Source: Jeotgalicoccus halotolerans
GTDB lineage: Bacteria; Bacillota; Bacilli; Staphylococcales; Salinicoccaceae
Direction: 5' to 3'
Assembly: GCF_003387165.1 (NCBI RefSeq)
Contig: NZ_QUMW01000011.1
Span: forward strand, 1 to 64,000
Length of the DNA: 64,000 bases
Program-made: the position numbers and the translations under genes
Shown here: piece after piece, positions 40,683-52,659 of the stretch
Layout: every line of letters begins with the position of its first letter
How positions within the stretch are numbered: the first letter of the stretch is position 1
Notes under the pieces: model-generated
Told to the model about the DNA's origin: nothing
The model's input: only the letters and a program-made list of their open reading frames with translations
Database searches by the model: none

Positions 40683-41093
40683 TTACCACTTAAATTTATC
40701 GATGTATTCTTTTAGACTTATAAATACTTCTTCATACTCGTCTTTTGTTCCGCCGTACGGATCGGGAATATCTGCCGCGCCGGCTTCTGCATACTCAGAC
40801 AGAAGATAAACATCCGCTTTTGGCCATTGTGCGAGGATCGTCTTTTTATGTCTTCCGCTCATCACGAGCAGCGTGCTGTTTTCAATATCTTCCGCTGTGA
40901 GCTGTGCCGGTTTCGCCGGCAGAGGCAGACCTTTTTCTTCAATTATGGAAAGTGACCGTCTGTTCGTGCTGCCTTCCGTAACATAAAGTCCGCGCGAGGC
41001 AATATCCATATGCGGATATTTTAGACGCGCATAACTTTCCGCCAGCGGACTGCGGCAGGTGTTGCCTGTACATACAAAAATCATTTTATTCAC
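40683..41093 (-). CDS. ywlE: protein-arginine phosphatase YwlE (low-Mr PTP fold)
   Basis: Removes phosphate from phospho-arginine, opposing the McsB kinase that marks proteins for ClpCP. The 136-residue low-molecular-weight phosphatase has the P-loop CTGNTCRSPLAE (residues 8-19); the threonine two after the nucleophilic cysteine is the known arginine-phosphatase mark. The general acid is in DIPDPYGG (about 110). It overlaps the ywlC gene by eight bases. The mcsB gene is not in this window. Confidence 0.92.
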   Translation of the reverse strand: MNKMIFVCTGNTCRSPLAESYARLKYPHMDIASRGLYVTEGSTNRRSLSIIEEKGLPLPAKPAQLTAEDIENSTLLVMSGRHKKTILAQWPKADVYLLSEYAEAGAADIPDPYGGTKDEYEEVFISLKEYIDKFKW

Positions 41094-42135
41094 CCTGAAT
41101 CACTTCATTCCCGGTCGCTTTATATATGCGGTTCATCAGCCCTGCTGACTCCGGCACCTTATCAAAACCGTGAATAAAAATAATATCGACATCCGAAGCA
41201 TCCATTATACGGAGAGCAGAATACAGATTACGCGCTGCTTCTTTGTAACTGTCACGATCCCTGCACAGACTGATGAACTGTATATCTTCACCGATGAATT
41301 CCCTGCTTGTTTCAGGTGCAATAATCCCGACTTTCTGATGGCGCTCCACTGGCAGCTTAGTATTATTGTTAATACCGCCTTCGATTACAATCAAAGGCTG
41401 ACCGGGGGCGTAATGCTTATATTTCATACCGGGTGAAATCGGTTTGTCAGTCTCTCCGCTCACTGTATCAATATCTGCTTCCAGCACTTCTTCCAGCTCT
41501 TCTTTCGTTACCGCTCCCGGACGGGCTATTCTGTACGGGTACTGCGTGCAGTCAAGTACTGTGCTTTCGATGCCGTAAATTGCTGATTCACTGTCGACAA
41601 CACCATATAATTTGTTCTCTAGGTCGTCAATAACATGTCTTGCATTTGTCGGGGACGGTTTACCGCTGATATTTGCGCTCGGTGCCGCAAGCGGCATATC
41701 AGCATACTGCAGAATTCTGCGCCCTACCGGATGGCTCGGCATCCGCACTGCTACAGAATCAAGCTCCGCAACTGCATTTGACGATAGATAATCTCCTTTT
41801 AGCGGAAGGATAAAAGAAATCGGCCCCGGCCAGAATGCTTCCATTAATTTAATGACGCGTTTATCAAGCACAGCCGTAAAGTCTTCCAGCTGCTTAATAT
41901 TGTGGATATGTATAATTAAAGGGTTGTCTCCCGGGCGTCCCTTGGCAGAAAAAATCTTACTGATCGCTTCAGCATTCCGTGCATCTGCTGCAAGTCCGTA
42001 TACCGTTTCTGTCGGTATGCCGATAATTTCACCGTATGTAAAAGCAATTTTTATTTCTTCCAGCTGTTCATCGATTTCTGTTTTTTTACTGTCATCTGTT
42101 AAGTCTGCTTCGGTAATTTTCCAAATTTTAGTCAC
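41086..42135 (-). CDS. ywlC: threonylcarbamoyl-AMP synthase (Sua5/YwlC)
   Basis: Forms threonylcarbamoyl-AMP for the t6A37 modification of ANN-decoding tRNAs. The start is taken as GTG 42135, eight bases after GGGG (GTG 42144 is possible). The 349 residues contain the YrdC domain (about 25-210): FTYGEIIGIPTETVYGLAADA, KGRPGDNPLIIHI, ESTVLD and RPGAVTKEELEEVL, then a C-terminal Sua5 domain (about 240-345). It overlaps the end of prmC. Confidence 0.95.
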   Translation of the reverse strand: MTKIWKITEADLTDDSKKTEIDEQLEEIKIAFTYGEIIGIPTETVYGLAADARNAEAISKIFSAKGRPGDNPLIIHIHNIKQLEDFTAVLDKRVIKLMEAFWPGPISFILPLKGDYLSSNAVAELDSVAVRMPSHPVGRRILQYADMPLAAPSANISGKPSPTNARHVIDDLENKLYGVVDSESAIYGIESTVLDCTQYPYRIARPGAVTKEELEEVLEADIDTVSGETDKPISPGMKYKHYAPGQPLIVIEGGINNNTKLPVERHQKVGIIAPETSREFIGEDIQFISLCRDRDSYKEAARNLYSALRIMDASDVDIIFIHGFDKVPESAGLMNRIYKATGNEVIQGE

Positions 42136-42982
42136 TCTTTTCACCCCGCGTAAAATATAATATTCTGTCCTGCTGATTGATGTCTTTAATAACGTGCGCT
42201 ATAGTTCCAGGCCAGGCTGTTTCAATATAAGATTTCAATGCATCTGCCTGCTTAAAACCAATTTCGAAGTATACCCGCCCGCCGGGCTTCAGCACCTCGG
42301 GAAGGGTGCGAATCATCTCTTTGTATAGAGCGAGCCCTCCGTCGTCTGCAAACAAGGCGGCCGCGGGTTCATATTCCAGCACTGAGGACGTCATAAGGTG
42401 TTTCTCATCCTCGCTGATATACGGAGGATTAGAAATGATTATATCAGCTTTAATTTCTTTATCCACCAATGGTTCAAATAAACTGCCTTCTAAATATTCC
42501 GCACTCACCCCGAGGCGTCTGCCGTTTTCACGCGCTGTGCTGAGCGCGCCCGGTGAAATATCGGTCACTATTACCTTATTTGAAGTCCAGTGTTTAGCTA
42601 AAGTTAAACCGATTGCGCCTGTACCGGTACCGATATCGACCACTGTTAAACCTGTGTCTGGTTCGTTATTCAGCACGAAATCCACGAGCTCTTCCGTTTC
42701 ATTTCTTGGGATCAGCGTGTCCGGAGTAACTTTAAAATAAGATTCGTAAAAATACGCTTCTCCAAGCACGTACTGGTAGGGTTCATTCAGACAGACACGT
42801 TCGATAACGGAAGAAAATTTTTTGTAATCCTCTTTTGGCATCAGTTCATCCCCGTGCACCATAAGCCCGGCAAAATTCAAACCGAAAAGTTCTTCCATTA
42901 CAATCGCTGCGACCCGGGTTTCCTGTCCAGATACACTTAAAGAGGCTTCCGCCTCTTTAAGTACTGCTTTATATCGTTTCAT
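42128..42982 (-). CDS. prmC: release factor glutamine methyltransferase PrmC
   Basis: Methylates the GGQ glutamine of release factors, here RF1 encoded immediately upstream. The 284 residues show SAM-binding [19 protein letters not shown] (about 123-141) and the catalytic NPPY motif in [12 protein letters not shown] (about 187). It overlaps prfA by 14 bases and ywlC by eight, indicating tight coupling. Confidence 0.96.
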   Translation of the reverse strand: MKRYKAVLKEAEASLSVSGQETRVAAIVMEELFGLNFAGLMVHGDELMPKEDYKKFSSVIERVCLNEPYQYVLGEAYFYESYFKVTPDTLIPRNETEELVDFVLNNEPDTGLTVVDIGTGTGAIGLTLAKHWTSNKVIVTDISPGALSTARENGRRLGVSAEYLEGSLFEPLVDKEIKADIIISNPPYISEDEKHLMTSSVLEYEPAAALFADDGGLALYKEMIRTLPEVLKPGGRVYFEIGFKQADALKSYIETAWPGTIAHVIKDINQQDRILYFTRGEKSD

Positions 42983-44048
42983 TGTTCAGTTCTTCCAGTT
43001 TTGAAGTCTGTTCTTCAATAGCCAGCGCCTCGATAAGCTCATCCAGACTGCCGTCAATAATCTGATCAAGTTTTTGAATTGTTAAACCGATGCGGTGATC
43101 CGTCACACGGTTTTGCGGATAGTTATAAGTGCGAATCCGTTCAGAACGGTCTCCTGTTCCGACTGCCGACTTTCTCTTTTCAGCATATTCAGCATGCGCT
43201 TCTTGCTGCATCATATCGTAAACGCGCGCTTTAAGCACTTTCATGGCGCGCTCTCTGTTTTTAATCTGAGATTTTTCGTCCTGTGATGTAACGACCGTGC
43301 CGCTTGGCAGGTGGGTAATACGAACTGCGGAATCAGTCGTGTTGACGTGCTGCCCGCCGGCGCCGCTTGAACGGTACGTATCAATTTTAATATCTTCGTT
43401 GCGTATATTCACTTCCACATCTTCCACTTCCGGCAGGACAGCAACAGTTGCTGTAGATGTATGAATACGTCCGCCCGATTCAGTTTCAGGCACGCGCTGA
43501 ACACGGTGTGCTCCATTCTCAAACTTCAGTTTCGAGAAGGCGCCTTTACCCTGGATTAAAAAGCTGATTTCTTTAAATCCGCCCTGTTCACTGCTTTGTG
43601 ACTCAACGATTTCCGTACGCCAGCCCTGATCCTCGGCATATCTCGAATACATTCTGAAGAGGTCTCCTGCGAAAATCTGCGCTTCGTCCCCGCCGGCAGC
43701 ACCGCGAATTTCCATAATAACGTTTTTCTCGTCATTAGGATCTTTCGGAATGATAAGGATTTTTAAGTCATCCTCCAGTTTCGGCAGCATGCTTTCAGCT
43801 TCTGCAATTTCTTCTTTCAGCATGTCAATCATTTCCTGGTCGTCTGTTTCTTTCAGCATTTCTTTCGATTCTTCAATAGTTTCCAGATGTCCTTTGTAAA
43901 CCCGGAACACTTCAACAGTATCGTGAATGTCGCTTTGTTCTTTGGAATACGTGCGGAGTTTTTCAGGATCGCTGACTACATCAGGATCGCTGAGCAGCTC
44001 AGTCAGCTGTTCATACCGATTTTCTATTATTTCGAGTTGATCAAACAT
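42969..44048 (-). CDS. prfA: peptide chain release factor 1
   Basis: Recognises UAA and UAG stop codons. The 359 residues have the stop-reading PAT-like region (around 185-200, [20 protein letters not shown]) and the catalytic loop [18 protein letters not shown] (about 228-245) with GGQ. It is first in the prfA-prmC-ywlC-ywlE-rpiB-ywlG-glyA-upp-mnaA run. In S. aureus tdk lies directly upstream; here only a 99-base gap and the rpmE2 terminator do. Confidence 0.97.
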   Translation of the reverse strand: MFDQLEIIENRYEQLTELLSDPDVVSDPEKLRTYSKEQSDIHDTVEVFRVYKGHLETIEESKEMLKETDDQEMIDMLKEEIAEAESMLPKLEDDLKILIIPKDPNDEKNVIMEIRGAAGGDEAQIFAGDLFRMYSRYAEDQGWRTEIVESQSSEQGGFKEISFLIQGKGAFSKLKFENGAHRVQRVPETESGGRIHTSTATVAVLPEVEDVEVNIRNEDIKIDTYRSSGAGGQHVNTTDSAVRITHLPSGTVVTSQDEKSQIKNRERAMKVLKARVYDMMQQEAHAEYAEKRKSAVGTGDRSERIRTYNYPQNRVTDHRIGLTIQKLDQIIDGSLDELIEALAIEEQTSKLEELNNETI

Positions 44049-44106
44049 AAGAATTCGTCCTTTTCCTGGTTCGTTTAGTTATTTTATTATAGCATATTTT
44101 TAAGAC

Positions 44107-44139
44107 AAAAAAACTGCACTGAAATACTCAGTGCAGTTG
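44107..44139 (-). terminator. terminator of rpmE2
   Basis: On the minus strand CAACTGCACTGAG/..TCAGTGCAGTT followed by TTTTTTTGTC. It starts nine bases after the rpmE2 stop and separates it from prfA. Confidence 0.88.
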
Positions 44140-44147
44140 AAGTTTCG

Positions 44148-44408
44148 TTATTGTTCGTTGCTTGATTTAAGACCGAATTTTTTGTTGAATTTCTCAACAC
44201 GGCCGTCTGCTGATGCGAACTTCTGACGTCCTGTGTAGAACGGGTGTGAATCAGAAGAAATATCTAAACGAATAACCGGGTATTCGTTGCCGTCTTCCCA
44301 CTCCATAGTTTCAGAAGAAGTACGTGTAGATCCACTTAAGAATTTAAAATCTGTAGTTGAATCTAAAAAGATTACTTTTTTGTATTCAGGATGAATTCCT
44401 TGTTTCAT
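44148..44408 (-). CDS. rpmE2: 50S ribosomal protein L31 type B
   Basis: The zinc-independent L31 paralogue. ATG 44408 gives 86 residues with GGAG nine bases upstream; the ATG three codons earlier is inside the site. The sequence has [30 protein letters not shown] and [11 protein letters not shown], and lacks the CxxC cysteine pairs of the zinc form. It sits between rho and prfA on the same strand, its usual place in staphylococci. Confidence 0.95.
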   Translation of the reverse strand: MKQGIHPEYKKVIFLDSTTDFKFLSGSTRTSSETMEWEDGNEYPVIRLDISSDSHPFYTGRQKFASADGRVEKFNKKFGLKSSNEQ

Positions 44409-44524
44409 AATTGTCATCTCCTTTGCCCTGGACCATCTGGAACAGAGTTATTTGTGGCTATCACCACGCATTACTTTGCCATTATACATTCTCGCGGTGT
44501 AAAAAGCAATATCTGCGAAGAAAT

Positions 44525-45853
44525 TTATATAACCGGTTTTCCGGTTTTCTGAGAACTGATCATACGGTCTCTCAGCACATCGAAGAACTCTTCGTTCGTT
44601 TTCGTTGTTTTTAAAATTCTTAAGAAACGTTCTGTAAAATCAGATGAATCTGTAAACAGGTTTCTCAGCTGCCATAAGATTTCCAGTTCTTTTTTATCAA
44701 GCAGCAGTTCTTCCTTACGTGTGCTTGAGCGTCTGATATCGATTGCCGGGTAAATACGGCGCTCGCTTAAATGACGATCAAGATGCAGTTCCATGTTTCC
44801 TGTTCCTTTAAACTCTTCGTAAATTACATCATCCATACGACTGCCTGTATCCACTAAGGCAGTGGACAGAATCGTCAGGCTGCCGCCCGCTTCAATATTG
44901 CGCGCTGCACCGAAGAAATGCTTCGGACGGTGCAGGCTGGCAGGATCCAGACCGCCTGACAAAGTACGTCCGGAAGCAGGAATTACCAGATTGTAAGCAC
45001 GAGCCAGACGCGTAATTGAGTCCATTAAAATAATTACATCTTCGCCCATCTCAACGAGTCGTTTCGCACGTTCCAAAAGCAGCTCTGCCACTTTAACATG
45101 GTGCTGCGGCGGCTCATCAAACGTCGAATGCACAACGTCAGCCTGCTCAACCGAACGCTCTAGATCTGTAACCTCTTCGGGACGTTCCCCAATCAGCAGG
45201 ATAAAGAGCTTCACGTTGGGATGATTCGTCGTAATTGCCTGTGCGATTTCTTTTAAGAGTGATGTTTTCCCGGCTTTAGGCGGTGCAACAATCATTCCGC
45301 GCTGGCCAAAACCTATCGGGGTGACCAGATCCATAATACGCGTCGACATATCAGACGGTTCATTTTCAAGACGGATACGTTCATCCGGATACAAAGGTGT
45401 TAAAGCTTGGAAATGCGGACGCTTTTTAACTTCTTCAGCATTATGGTCATTAATAAAATCGACCTGCAGCAGACCATAATATTTTTCATTTTCTTTAGGT
45501 TTACGGACTTTACCGGTCACCTTGTCGCCCTTTTTCAATTCGAAACGGCGAATCTGCGATGCGGATATATAAATATCTTTTTCACCTTTGGAAAAATTAA
45601 CTGTACGCAGAAAGCCGTAGCCATCCTGCTGGATATCATCGAGAATACCTTCCATATAATAGTTTCCGTCTTTTTCCATTTCTGCTTCCAGTATTGCAAG
45701 AACCAGTTCTTTTTTATTCAGTTTGCTGTAATTCGAAAGACGTAAGTTTTTCGCACGTTCAGTTAACGCTTTAGTCGTATTATTTTTATATAAAGCATCG
45801 AATGTTTCATATTTCATATCCTGTGTCTTTGGCTTATCAGACAATATTTCCAC
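44525..45853 (-). CDS. rho: transcription termination factor Rho
   Basis: ATP-driven RNA translocase that ends transcription. Up to 442 residues: Rho N-terminal helical domain ([20 protein letters not shown]), cold-shock-type RNA-binding domain ([19 protein letters not shown]), then the ATPase with Walker [16 protein letters not shown] (about 185-199) and the Q/R-loop region. The GTG at 45853 abuts GGGAAG; TTG 45844 is better spaced, so the true start may be three codons later. It has a leader of about 120 bases. Confidence 0.95.
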   Translation of the reverse strand: MEILSDKPKTQDMKYETFDALYKNNTTKALTERAKNLRLSNYSKLNKKELVLAILEAEMEKDGNYYMEGILDDIQQDGYGFLRTVNFSKGEKDIYISASQIRRFELKKGDKVTGKVRKPKENEKYYGLLQVDFINDHNAEEVKKRPHFQALTPLYPDERIRLENEPSDMSTRIMDLVTPIGFGQRGMIVAPPKAGKTSLLKEIAQAITTNHPNVKLFILLIGERPEEVTDLERSVEQADVVHSTFDEPPQHHVKVAELLLERAKRLVEMGEDVIILMDSITRLARAYNLVIPASGRTLSGGLDPASLHRPKHFFGAARNIEAGGSLTILSTALVDTGSRMDDVIYEEFKGTGNMELHLDRHLSERRIYPAIDIRRSSTRKEELLLDKKELEILWQLRNLFTDSSDFTERFLRILKTTKTNEEFFDVLRDRMISSQKTGKPVI

Positions 45854-45985
45854 TTCCCAATACTGATTTTATTATTTTTTACTCATTTATATGTTTTTCT
45901 GGAATAATTTTAGAGATTGCACTGGAGCTGCGGGATTCTTCTCCATGGAGTAATTGCGAATCTGAAGTTTTTAAAAGGCATACAT

Positions 45986-46015
45986 ATATTACATCTGCCG
46001 GAGGTCCTGTGTCAA
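45986..46015 (-). promoter_or_regulatory. rho promoter
   Basis: Minus strand: perfect TTGACA (46010-46015), an 18-base spacer and TAATAT (45986-45991). The leader to the rho start is about 125 bases and contains a CTCCATGGAG palindrome. Rho is often autoregulated through such leaders. Confidence 0.65.
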
Positions 46016-46042
46016 AGAAAAGCTGAAGATAAATAAGGTTTT

Positions 46043-46073
46043 ATCGGACTGAAGTTTTGTTTTGCAGTCCGAT
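46043..46073 (-). terminator. terminator of glpX
   Basis: On the minus strand ATCGGACTG pairs with CAGTCCGAT around a 13-base loop, followed by AAAACCTTATTT. It lies 20 bases after the glpX stop. The U-tract is weak. Confidence 0.6.
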
Positions 46074-46092
46074 GAAAGCTGATACTCTTTTC

Positions 46093-47040
46093 TTATTTAT
46101 CCATAACCATATTCGGTTTTTTCTTTAAACTGTGACGGCTGTTAATAAATCTTACCGTTCCTGATTTTGCGCGCATAACTACTGAAGATGTCTCGGCAAA
46201 ACCGCTTTTGAACTGGACACCTTTCATCAATTCACCGTCAGTTACTGCAGTTGCTGCAAAAATGGCATCATCGCCGCTGACTAAATCGTTAAGTTCGAGT
46301 TTTTTATCAGGATTAACACCCATCTCGATGCAGCGGTTACGTTCTTCGTCATTTCTCGGTAAGAGACGGCCCTGGAAGTCTCCGTCCAGCGCTTTGATTC
46401 CGGCAGCCGCAATAACACCTTCCGGCGCCCCGCCGACACCCATTAAAACATCGATACCTGTCCATTCAAAGCAAGTATTGATTGCTGCGCCGACATCACC
46501 GTTATCAAACATTATAATACGTGCGCCTAGTGTACGGACCTGATTAATAATTTCTGCACTCCGCTCACGCTTAATAATCGTCACTGTAATATCTGATATA
46601 TTTTTATTTTTCGCTTTTGCAACCGCACGGATGTTCTCTTCAACAGATTTGTCAATATCGATTACACCCAGGCAATCAGGACCTGCAGCAATTTTTTGCA
46701 TATACATATCCGGTGCATGAAGAAGATTACCTTTATCGGCTGCTGCCAGAACAGTCATAGCACCCATAGTGCCCTCTGCAACAGTCGTTGTGCCTTCGAG
46801 CGGATCCACTGCTATATCAAGTTCGGGACCAGAACCGGTACCGAGTTTTTCCCCTATATACAGCATCGGCGCTTCATCAATTTCGCCTTCGCCGATAACT
46901 ACCTTGCCTGTCATAGGAATCGTATCAAACAGCTTGCGCATCGCCTCTGTTGCCGCATCATCCGCCTCATTTTTTAAGCCTTTGCCTGTCCAGGCTGCAC
47001 TCGAAAGCGCAGCCGCTTCTGTCACTCTTACGAGTTCCAT
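46093..47040 (-). CDS. glpX: class II fructose-1,6-bisphosphatase GlpX
   Basis: Hydrolyses fructose-1,6-bisphosphate in gluconeogenesis. ATG 47040 follows AGAGGAT, giving 315 residues. Family segments are [37 protein letters not shown], the metal-binding [15 protein letters not shown] (about 79-93) and [16 protein letters not shown]. It lies between murA2 and rho, as in Bacillus; S. aureus lacks this gene here and uses a class III enzyme. The pair with a transaldolase-family gene two genes up suggests a sugar-phosphate role. Confidence 0.94.
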   Translation of the reverse strand: MELVRVTEAAALSSAAWTGKGLKNEADDAATEAMRKLFDTIPMTGKVVIGEGEIDEAPMLYIGEKLGTGSGPELDIAVDPLEGTTTVAEGTMGAMTVLAAADKGNLLHAPDMYMQKIAAGPDCLGVIDIDKSVEENIRAVAKAKNKNISDITVTIIKRERSAEIINQVRTLGARIIMFDNGDVGAAINTCFEWTGIDVLMGVGGAPEGVIAAAGIKALDGDFQGRLLPRNDEERNRCIEMGVNPDKKLELNDLVSGDDAIFAATAVTDGELMKGVQFKSGFAETSSVVMRAKSGTVRFINSRHSLKKKPNMVMDK

Positions 47041-47109
47041 CGATAATCCTCTTTCCAAAACTGTCTCCCCCTATATATCCGCACTTTTTTCCTTGACTAT
47101 TATAACACA

Positions 47110-47144
47110 GAAAAGACCGGTATTCGTAAGAATACCGGTCTTTG
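47110..47144 (-). terminator. terminator of murA2
   Basis: On the minus strand AAAGACCGGTATTC/GAATACCGGTCTTT with a four-base loop, followed by TCTGTG. A perfect 14-bp stem five bases after the murA2 stop. Confidence 0.85.
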
Positions 47145-47149
47145 AATGC

Positions 47150-48415
47150 TCAATCTTCCAGAGTATCCCGCCAAATATCAGCACCGAGTGCCGACAGTTT
47201 TTTAACTATATCGGCGTAACCTCTGTCGATATGATTTACATTATGAATTGTCGTTACGCCTTCTGCAATAAGACCTGAAATTAAAAGACATGCACCGGCA
47301 CGAAGATCACTTGCATATACTTCTGCACCTTTCAGCTGTGAAGGATAAATCAGTGCACTGCCGCTCTTTTTCTCAATATGAGCATTCATGCGCGACAGTT
47401 CATCCACATGTCTGAATCTCGCAGGATAAATAGTTTCTGTAATCTTGCTGACTCCGTCCGCTAAAAACAAAAGCGGTGTAATCGGCTGCTGCAAATCTGT
47501 TGCAAAGCCGGGATAGACCTGTGTTTTTAATGATACTGCATTATATTTTTCCGGTTTATTAATTACGACATAGTCGTCACCAATATCGAGTTTAACACCC
47601 ATTTCTTCCAGTTTTGCCGACAGTGATTCCATATGCGTCGGAATAATATTATTCACTTTGTAATTCTTTCCGGACACAGCACCGACAATCATATAAGTGC
47701 CGGCTTCAATCCGGTCGGGAATAATATTATGGGTCGTACCGTGCAGTGATTCCACACCTTCGATACGAATCGTATCCGTGCCCGCACCTTTGATGTTCGC
47801 GCCCATGTTGTTAAGCAGCGTTGCTACATCGACGATTTCCGGTTCTTTCGCTACGTTTTCCAAAGTCGTTCGCCCTTCGGCACAGCTTGCTGCAAGCATC
47901 ATATTAATCGTTGCACCGACTGAGACAACATCAAAGAATATTTTAGCGCCTGTCAGTTTTTCCGCCGTCAGGTACATCGCCCCGTGTTCATTCGTTACTT
48001 TGGCACCCAGCGCTTCAAATCCTTTGATGTGCTGATCGATTGGTCTCGGTCCGAGCGGACATCCGCCCGGCAGTCCGATAACACATTTTTTAAAACGCGA
48101 GAGCATTGCGCCCATCATATAATACGATGCACGCAAAGATTGTACTTTATTGTTTGGCAGCGGCATATTTATCGCTTCTTCAGCGTTGACTTCAAGAGTT
48201 GTGCCTGATAATTCCGTCTTAATATTCAAATCGTTTAAGAGACTCATCAGCGTTTTAACATCGCTGATTTCAGGCAGCCCTTCCAGTGTTACTTTGCCAG
48301 AGGAGGCCATAAGCGAAGCCGGAATCAGAGCAACCGCACTGTTTTTAGCCCCGCTGATGTCAACCTGTCCGGTCAGCTGACTGCCGCCGCGGACTTTAAT
48401 TACATCTTCAGCCAT
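47150..48415 (-). CDS. murZ: UDP-N-acetylglucosamine 1-carboxyvinyltransferase (copy 2)
   Basis: Second MurA-type enzyme, 421 residues. Catalytic cysteine in [17 protein letters not shown] (about 116), N-terminal [17 protein letters not shown] and C-terminal [14 protein letters not shown]. It differs from copy 1 in GCPLGP versus GCAIGS. Low-GC Gram-positives typically have two: this is the staphylococcal murZ/murA2 position beside the fba/tal-pyrG-rpoE genes. Both are probably functional. Confidence 0.94.
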   Translation of the reverse strand: MAEDVIKVRGGSQLTGQVDISGAKNSAVALIPASLMASSGKVTLEGLPEISDVKTLMSLLNDLNIKTELSGTTLEVNAEEAINMPLPNNKVQSLRASYYMMGAMLSRFKKCVIGLPGGCPLGPRPIDQHIKGFEALGAKVTNEHGAMYLTAEKLTGAKIFFDVVSVGATINMMLAASCAEGRTTLENVAKEPEIVDVATLLNNMGANIKGAGTDTIRIEGVESLHGTTHNIIPDRIEAGTYMIVGAVSGKNYKVNNIIPTHMESLSAKLEEMGVKLDIGDDYVVINKPEKYNAVSLKTQVYPGFATDLQQPITPLLFLADGVSKITETIYPARFRHVDELSRMNAHIEKKSGSALIYPSQLKGAEVYASDLRAGACLLISGLIAEGVTTIHNVNHIDRGYADIVKKLSALGADIWRDTLED

Positions 48416-48449
48416 ATAGAAAGCTCCTTGTCATTTAATTGGGTGGAGA

Positions 48450-49091
48450 CTATTTATTGTTCCAGTCGTTTAAGAATTGTTCGATTCCTTTATCAGTTAA
48501 AGGATGCTTCGTTAATGTTTTAATTACTTTATAAGGGATTGTCGCGATATCCGCACCACGTACTGCCGCCCCGTGCATATGTCCTGCATTGCGGATTGAG
48601 GCCGCAATAATTTCAGTATCGATATCGTGAATCGCAAAGATAGCTGCGATATCTTCAATTAACTGAAGACCATCAAGTCCTATATCATCAAGACGTCCGA
48701 TAAAAGGCGATACATAAGTTGCGCCTGCACGCGCTGCAGTCAGTGCCTGCACCGTGTTGAAGACTAACGTAACATTCGTTTTAATTCCTTCGTCAGAAAG
48801 CACTTTAACTGCCTTCATGCCGTCTTCTGTCATCGGGATTTTAACGATAATGTGCTCGTGAAGTTTAGCGAGTTCACGCCCTTCTTCAATCATGCCTTTT
48901 GCATCAAGCGCAATAACTTCACCGCTGACCGGCCCGCCTACCAGCTCGCAGATTTCAACGAGTCTGTCGTGGAAAGAGATATCTTTTTCTTTTGCTACTA
49001 AAGAAGGGTTTGTTGTCACACCGCTCAGTACGCCCCACTCGTGTATTTCTTTAATTTCATCCATATTAGCTGTATCTATAAAGTATTTCAT
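48450..49091 (-). CDS. tal: transaldolase / fructose-6-phosphate aldolase family protein
   Basis: A 213-residue class I aldolase of the short transaldolase (TalC/MipB) subfamily. ATG 49091 follows GGAGG; the longer frame to 49130 is not used. The Schiff-base lysine is in [16 protein letters not shown] (about 85), preceded by [12 protein letters not shown] (about 24-35), and [19 protein letters not shown] (about 166-184). Equivalent to B. subtilis ywjH. It precedes murA2 and glpX. In Bacillus fbaA would lie next; it is not here. Confidence 0.93.
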   Translation of the reverse strand: MKYFIDTANMDEIKEIHEWGVLSGVTTNPSLVAKEKDISFHDRLVEICELVGGPVSGEVIALDAKGMIEEGRELAKLHEHIIVKIPMTEDGMKAVKVLSDEGIKTNVTLVFNTVQALTAARAGATYVSPFIGRLDDIGLDGLQLIEDIAAIFAIHDIDTEIIAASIRNAGHMHGAAVRGADIATIPYKVIKTLTKHPLTDKGIEQFLNDWNNK

Positions 49092-49276
49092 ATTGTTTTT
49101 CGTCCTCCAGTAATGTGATATTAACATCATTATAAATTAAAGCTTCTCAAACTGACAATGCTTTACCATTAACAGTTGCTTTAAATTTTCCCGTAATTCT
49201 TTAATAATCGCTGCAGCCGCTGCCGTTGACCTCTTTTAGACCGGCTGGAGAAAAAATAAACTGCAGAATTCCGACG

Positions 49277-49310
49277 AAAAAATCAGCCGGAACAAAGCCG
49301 GCTGATTTTT
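49277..49310 (-). terminator. terminator of pyrG
   Basis: On the minus strand AAAAATCAGCCGGC/..CCGGCTGATTTTTT around TTTGTT, a strong stem 25 bases after the pyrG stop. Confidence 0.88.
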
Positions 49311-49334
49311 GGTGCTTTTCTATTTCAAAACTGC

Positions 49335-51014
<1,680 letters not shown>

Positions 51015-51032
51015 TTACTAGTCCCTGTTTAA

Positions 51033-51075
51033 GGGAGCCCAAATAAAATAATATCACTTTAAAAGAAAAAGTCAA
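51033..51075 (-). promoter_or_regulatory. pyrG promoter with GGGC start
   Basis: Minus strand: TTGACT (51070-51075), a 16-base spacer and TATTAT (51048-51053), with the transcript predicted to begin at GGGCTCCC (51040) seven bases downstream. In B. subtilis the pyrG RNA starts GGGCUC and extra Gs are added by reiteration when CTP is low. The initiation sequence is exactly that. Confidence 0.8.
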
Positions 51076-51081
51076 TAAAAA

Positions 51082-51588
51082 TTAGTACGCATCTGCTTCA
51101 TCGTCATAATCATCTTCGAGTTTTTCTTTTTCATCAAATTCAATAGCATCATCAACTTCTTCATTGTCAATGTCATCTTCATCATCGCCGTGAAGCTTAT
51201 CATCGATTTCTTCCTGTTCTTCACCTAATTCTTTCGCTCCGGGGTAGTCTGCGTCGGCTTCTTCTTCGACATACTCATCTTCGGCTGCGATTTCAATTTT
51301 GTGAATAGTCGGCGCGATTTTATCGCTGATGTCATCTACTGCATACCATTCGCGAAGCCCCCATACGCCATCATCCGTACTCAGGAAACGTCCGTCTGTG
51401 TTTAAATCAGTATAAAACTGCAGAATACGGTTTTCAATTTCACCTTCAGTGTAACTACCGACTTCTTTAAATTTATCAATCATTTCATAAAGATTCGTTT
51501 CTTTGCCTTTATCTTCTAAATATATGTGCGACATATCTATAAACGAATGCTCGTCCATCATTTCTTTTGTATAGCTGTCCAGTCTCAT
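51082..51588 (-). CDS. rpoE: RNA polymerase delta subunit
   Basis: Gram-positive RNA polymerase subunit that lowers non-specific binding and speeds recycling. The 168 residues have the folded HARE-HTH N-terminal domain (about 1-90, [29 protein letters not shown]) and a strongly acidic disordered tail (about 95-168, rich in Asp/Glu, for example [17 protein letters not shown]). The start has AAAGGATG upstream. It has its own promoter and is followed by pyrG, the conserved rpoE-pyrG pair. Confidence 0.96.
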   Translation of the reverse strand: MRLDSYTKEMMDEHSFIDMSHIYLEDKGKETNLYEMIDKFKEVGSYTEGEIENRILQFYTDLNTDGRFLSTDDGVWGLREWYAVDDISDKIAPTIHKIEIAAEDEYVEEEADADYPGAKELGEEQEEIDDKLHGDDEDDIDNEEVDDAIEFDEKEKLEDDYDDEADAY

Positions 51589-51624
51589 TTACGTCATCCT
51601 TTCAAGATGTAAATACCTTAGGAT

Positions 51625-51653
51625 ATAATACAAATATTTGTACTATGTTTCAA
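51625..51653 (-). promoter_or_regulatory. rpoE promoter
   Basis: Minus strand: TTGAAA (51648-51653), a 17-base spacer and TATTAT (51625-51630). A perfect 14-base palindrome TACAAATATTTGTA (51629-51642) lies within the spacer, where a repressor could bind. Confidence 0.65.
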
Positions 51654-51661
51654 GCTTTATA

Positions 51662-52492
51662 TTAATATCTTATCAATTTCACGTAACGGTTCATGTTTCC
51701 CCCATCGTCTCCCGGTGCGAACCCCGCGTTCATAAACAGCTTTTCAAAGGCAGGTTCAGAGACGGTTACCGACGCCGTATCCACCGTGCCGAGTCTCTTT
51801 CTGACAGCTGTTGCAAACTGGCGCATCGCACTTTCTGCAACTCCCTCTGACCGGTGCTCTTCATCCACAAAAATATGTTTAATTTCAAGTGTGCTTCCGT
51901 TTTGTTCCGCATCGATATACCCCACTTCACCGTCGCCTTGCTTAAGTAAAATTTTCACCTTTGGGATAGTTGTGTCTTCATCAAATTCCAGTTTTAAATT
52001 CGGTACATAGCTCCGGTTCAAATCGAGATAGTACAGGCGCTCTTTACCGATCGGTCCCTCCTCTTTTGTCGCAAGGTGCAAAAACCCTGCACGTTCATAC
52101 AAATTCCATGCGCCGGCATTCTCACCATCTACAACTAAGAATAAATGGTCAAACGACGAAAAGTTTTCCTGCACATATACCGGCAGATTTTGGGCAACTG
52201 CCGTCCCGTAACCATTCCCCTGATACTTTTCATTAATTGAAAGAGAACGCACGTAGACTACTTCATGAGGTGTGCTGTAACCTTCGTGCTGATAGTGTTT
52301 GTGCAGTACAAAAAAACCTACAGTCTTCCCGTCACTCGTAACGACAACATTTGCAGTGCGGTTAATATCGTTCAGCGCATCATCAAGCACTTCAAGCGGC
52401 ATGCTGGAATAAGCACGCTGCCTTTCACTTAGTATGTAATTCTCCAGATGTTTCCTGTCCGCCTCTGTAAATTCTCTAATAGAAATATCCAT
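51662..52492 (-). CDS. tandem GNAT-family N-acetyltransferase
   Basis: A 276-residue protein with two GNAT domains: about 1-150 (SLSINEKYQGNGYGTAVAQN acetyl-CoA loop, VDGENAGAWNLYERAGF) and about 155-275 (HIFVDEEHRSEGVAESAMRQF, FEKLFMNAGF). Only the first has a clear Q/RxxGxG/A loop; the second is diverged (RSEGVAE). Substrate unknown. It is read toward rpoE on the same strand, 73 bases before its start, and may be a separate gene because rpoE has its own promoter. Confidence 0.85.
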   Translation of the reverse strand: MDISIREFTEADRKHLENYILSERQRAYSSMPLEVLDDALNDINRTANVVVTSDGKTVGFFVLHKHYQHEGYSTPHEVVYVRSLSINEKYQGNGYGTAVAQNLPVYVQENFSSFDHLFLVVDGENAGAWNLYERAGFLHLATKEEGPIGKERLYYLDLNRSYVPNLKLEFDEDTTIPKVKILLKQGDGEVGYIDAEQNGSTLEIKHIFVDEEHRSEGVAESAMRQFATAVRKRLGTVDTASVTVSEPAFEKLFMNAGFAPGDDGGNMNRYVKLIRY

Positions 52493-52505
52493 GTTTTACC
52501 CCTTT

Positions 52506-52533
52506 TTGACATATTGATATAGTTTGCTATTAT
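52506..52533 (+). promoter_or_regulatory. sigma-A promoter toward the BCCT gene
   Basis: TTGACA (52506-52511), a 16-base spacer and TATTAT (52528-52533). It would give a leader of about 120 bases before the BCCT start. Confidence 0.55.
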
Positions 52534-52593
52534 AAATGCCATACCCCTATAGTGACAATTTAGACATTACATTACAACTTTCATTATTTCAGC

Positions 52594-52619
52594 GTTATTT
52601 GTTGGTATTTGAAGGGTAA
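52594..52619 (+). promoter_or_regulatory. possible sigma-B promoter of the BCCT gene
   Basis: GTTATT (52594-52599), a 14-base spacer and GGGTAA (52614-52619), 40 bases before the start codon. It is close to the sigma-B pattern, and betaine carriers of Bacillus (opuD, opuE) have sigma-B promoters. The -35 has two mismatches, so this is tentative. Confidence 0.4.
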
Positions 52620-52659
52620 CAAGTAAGATAAATATGAATCATTTCTAGGAGGAAATCAC

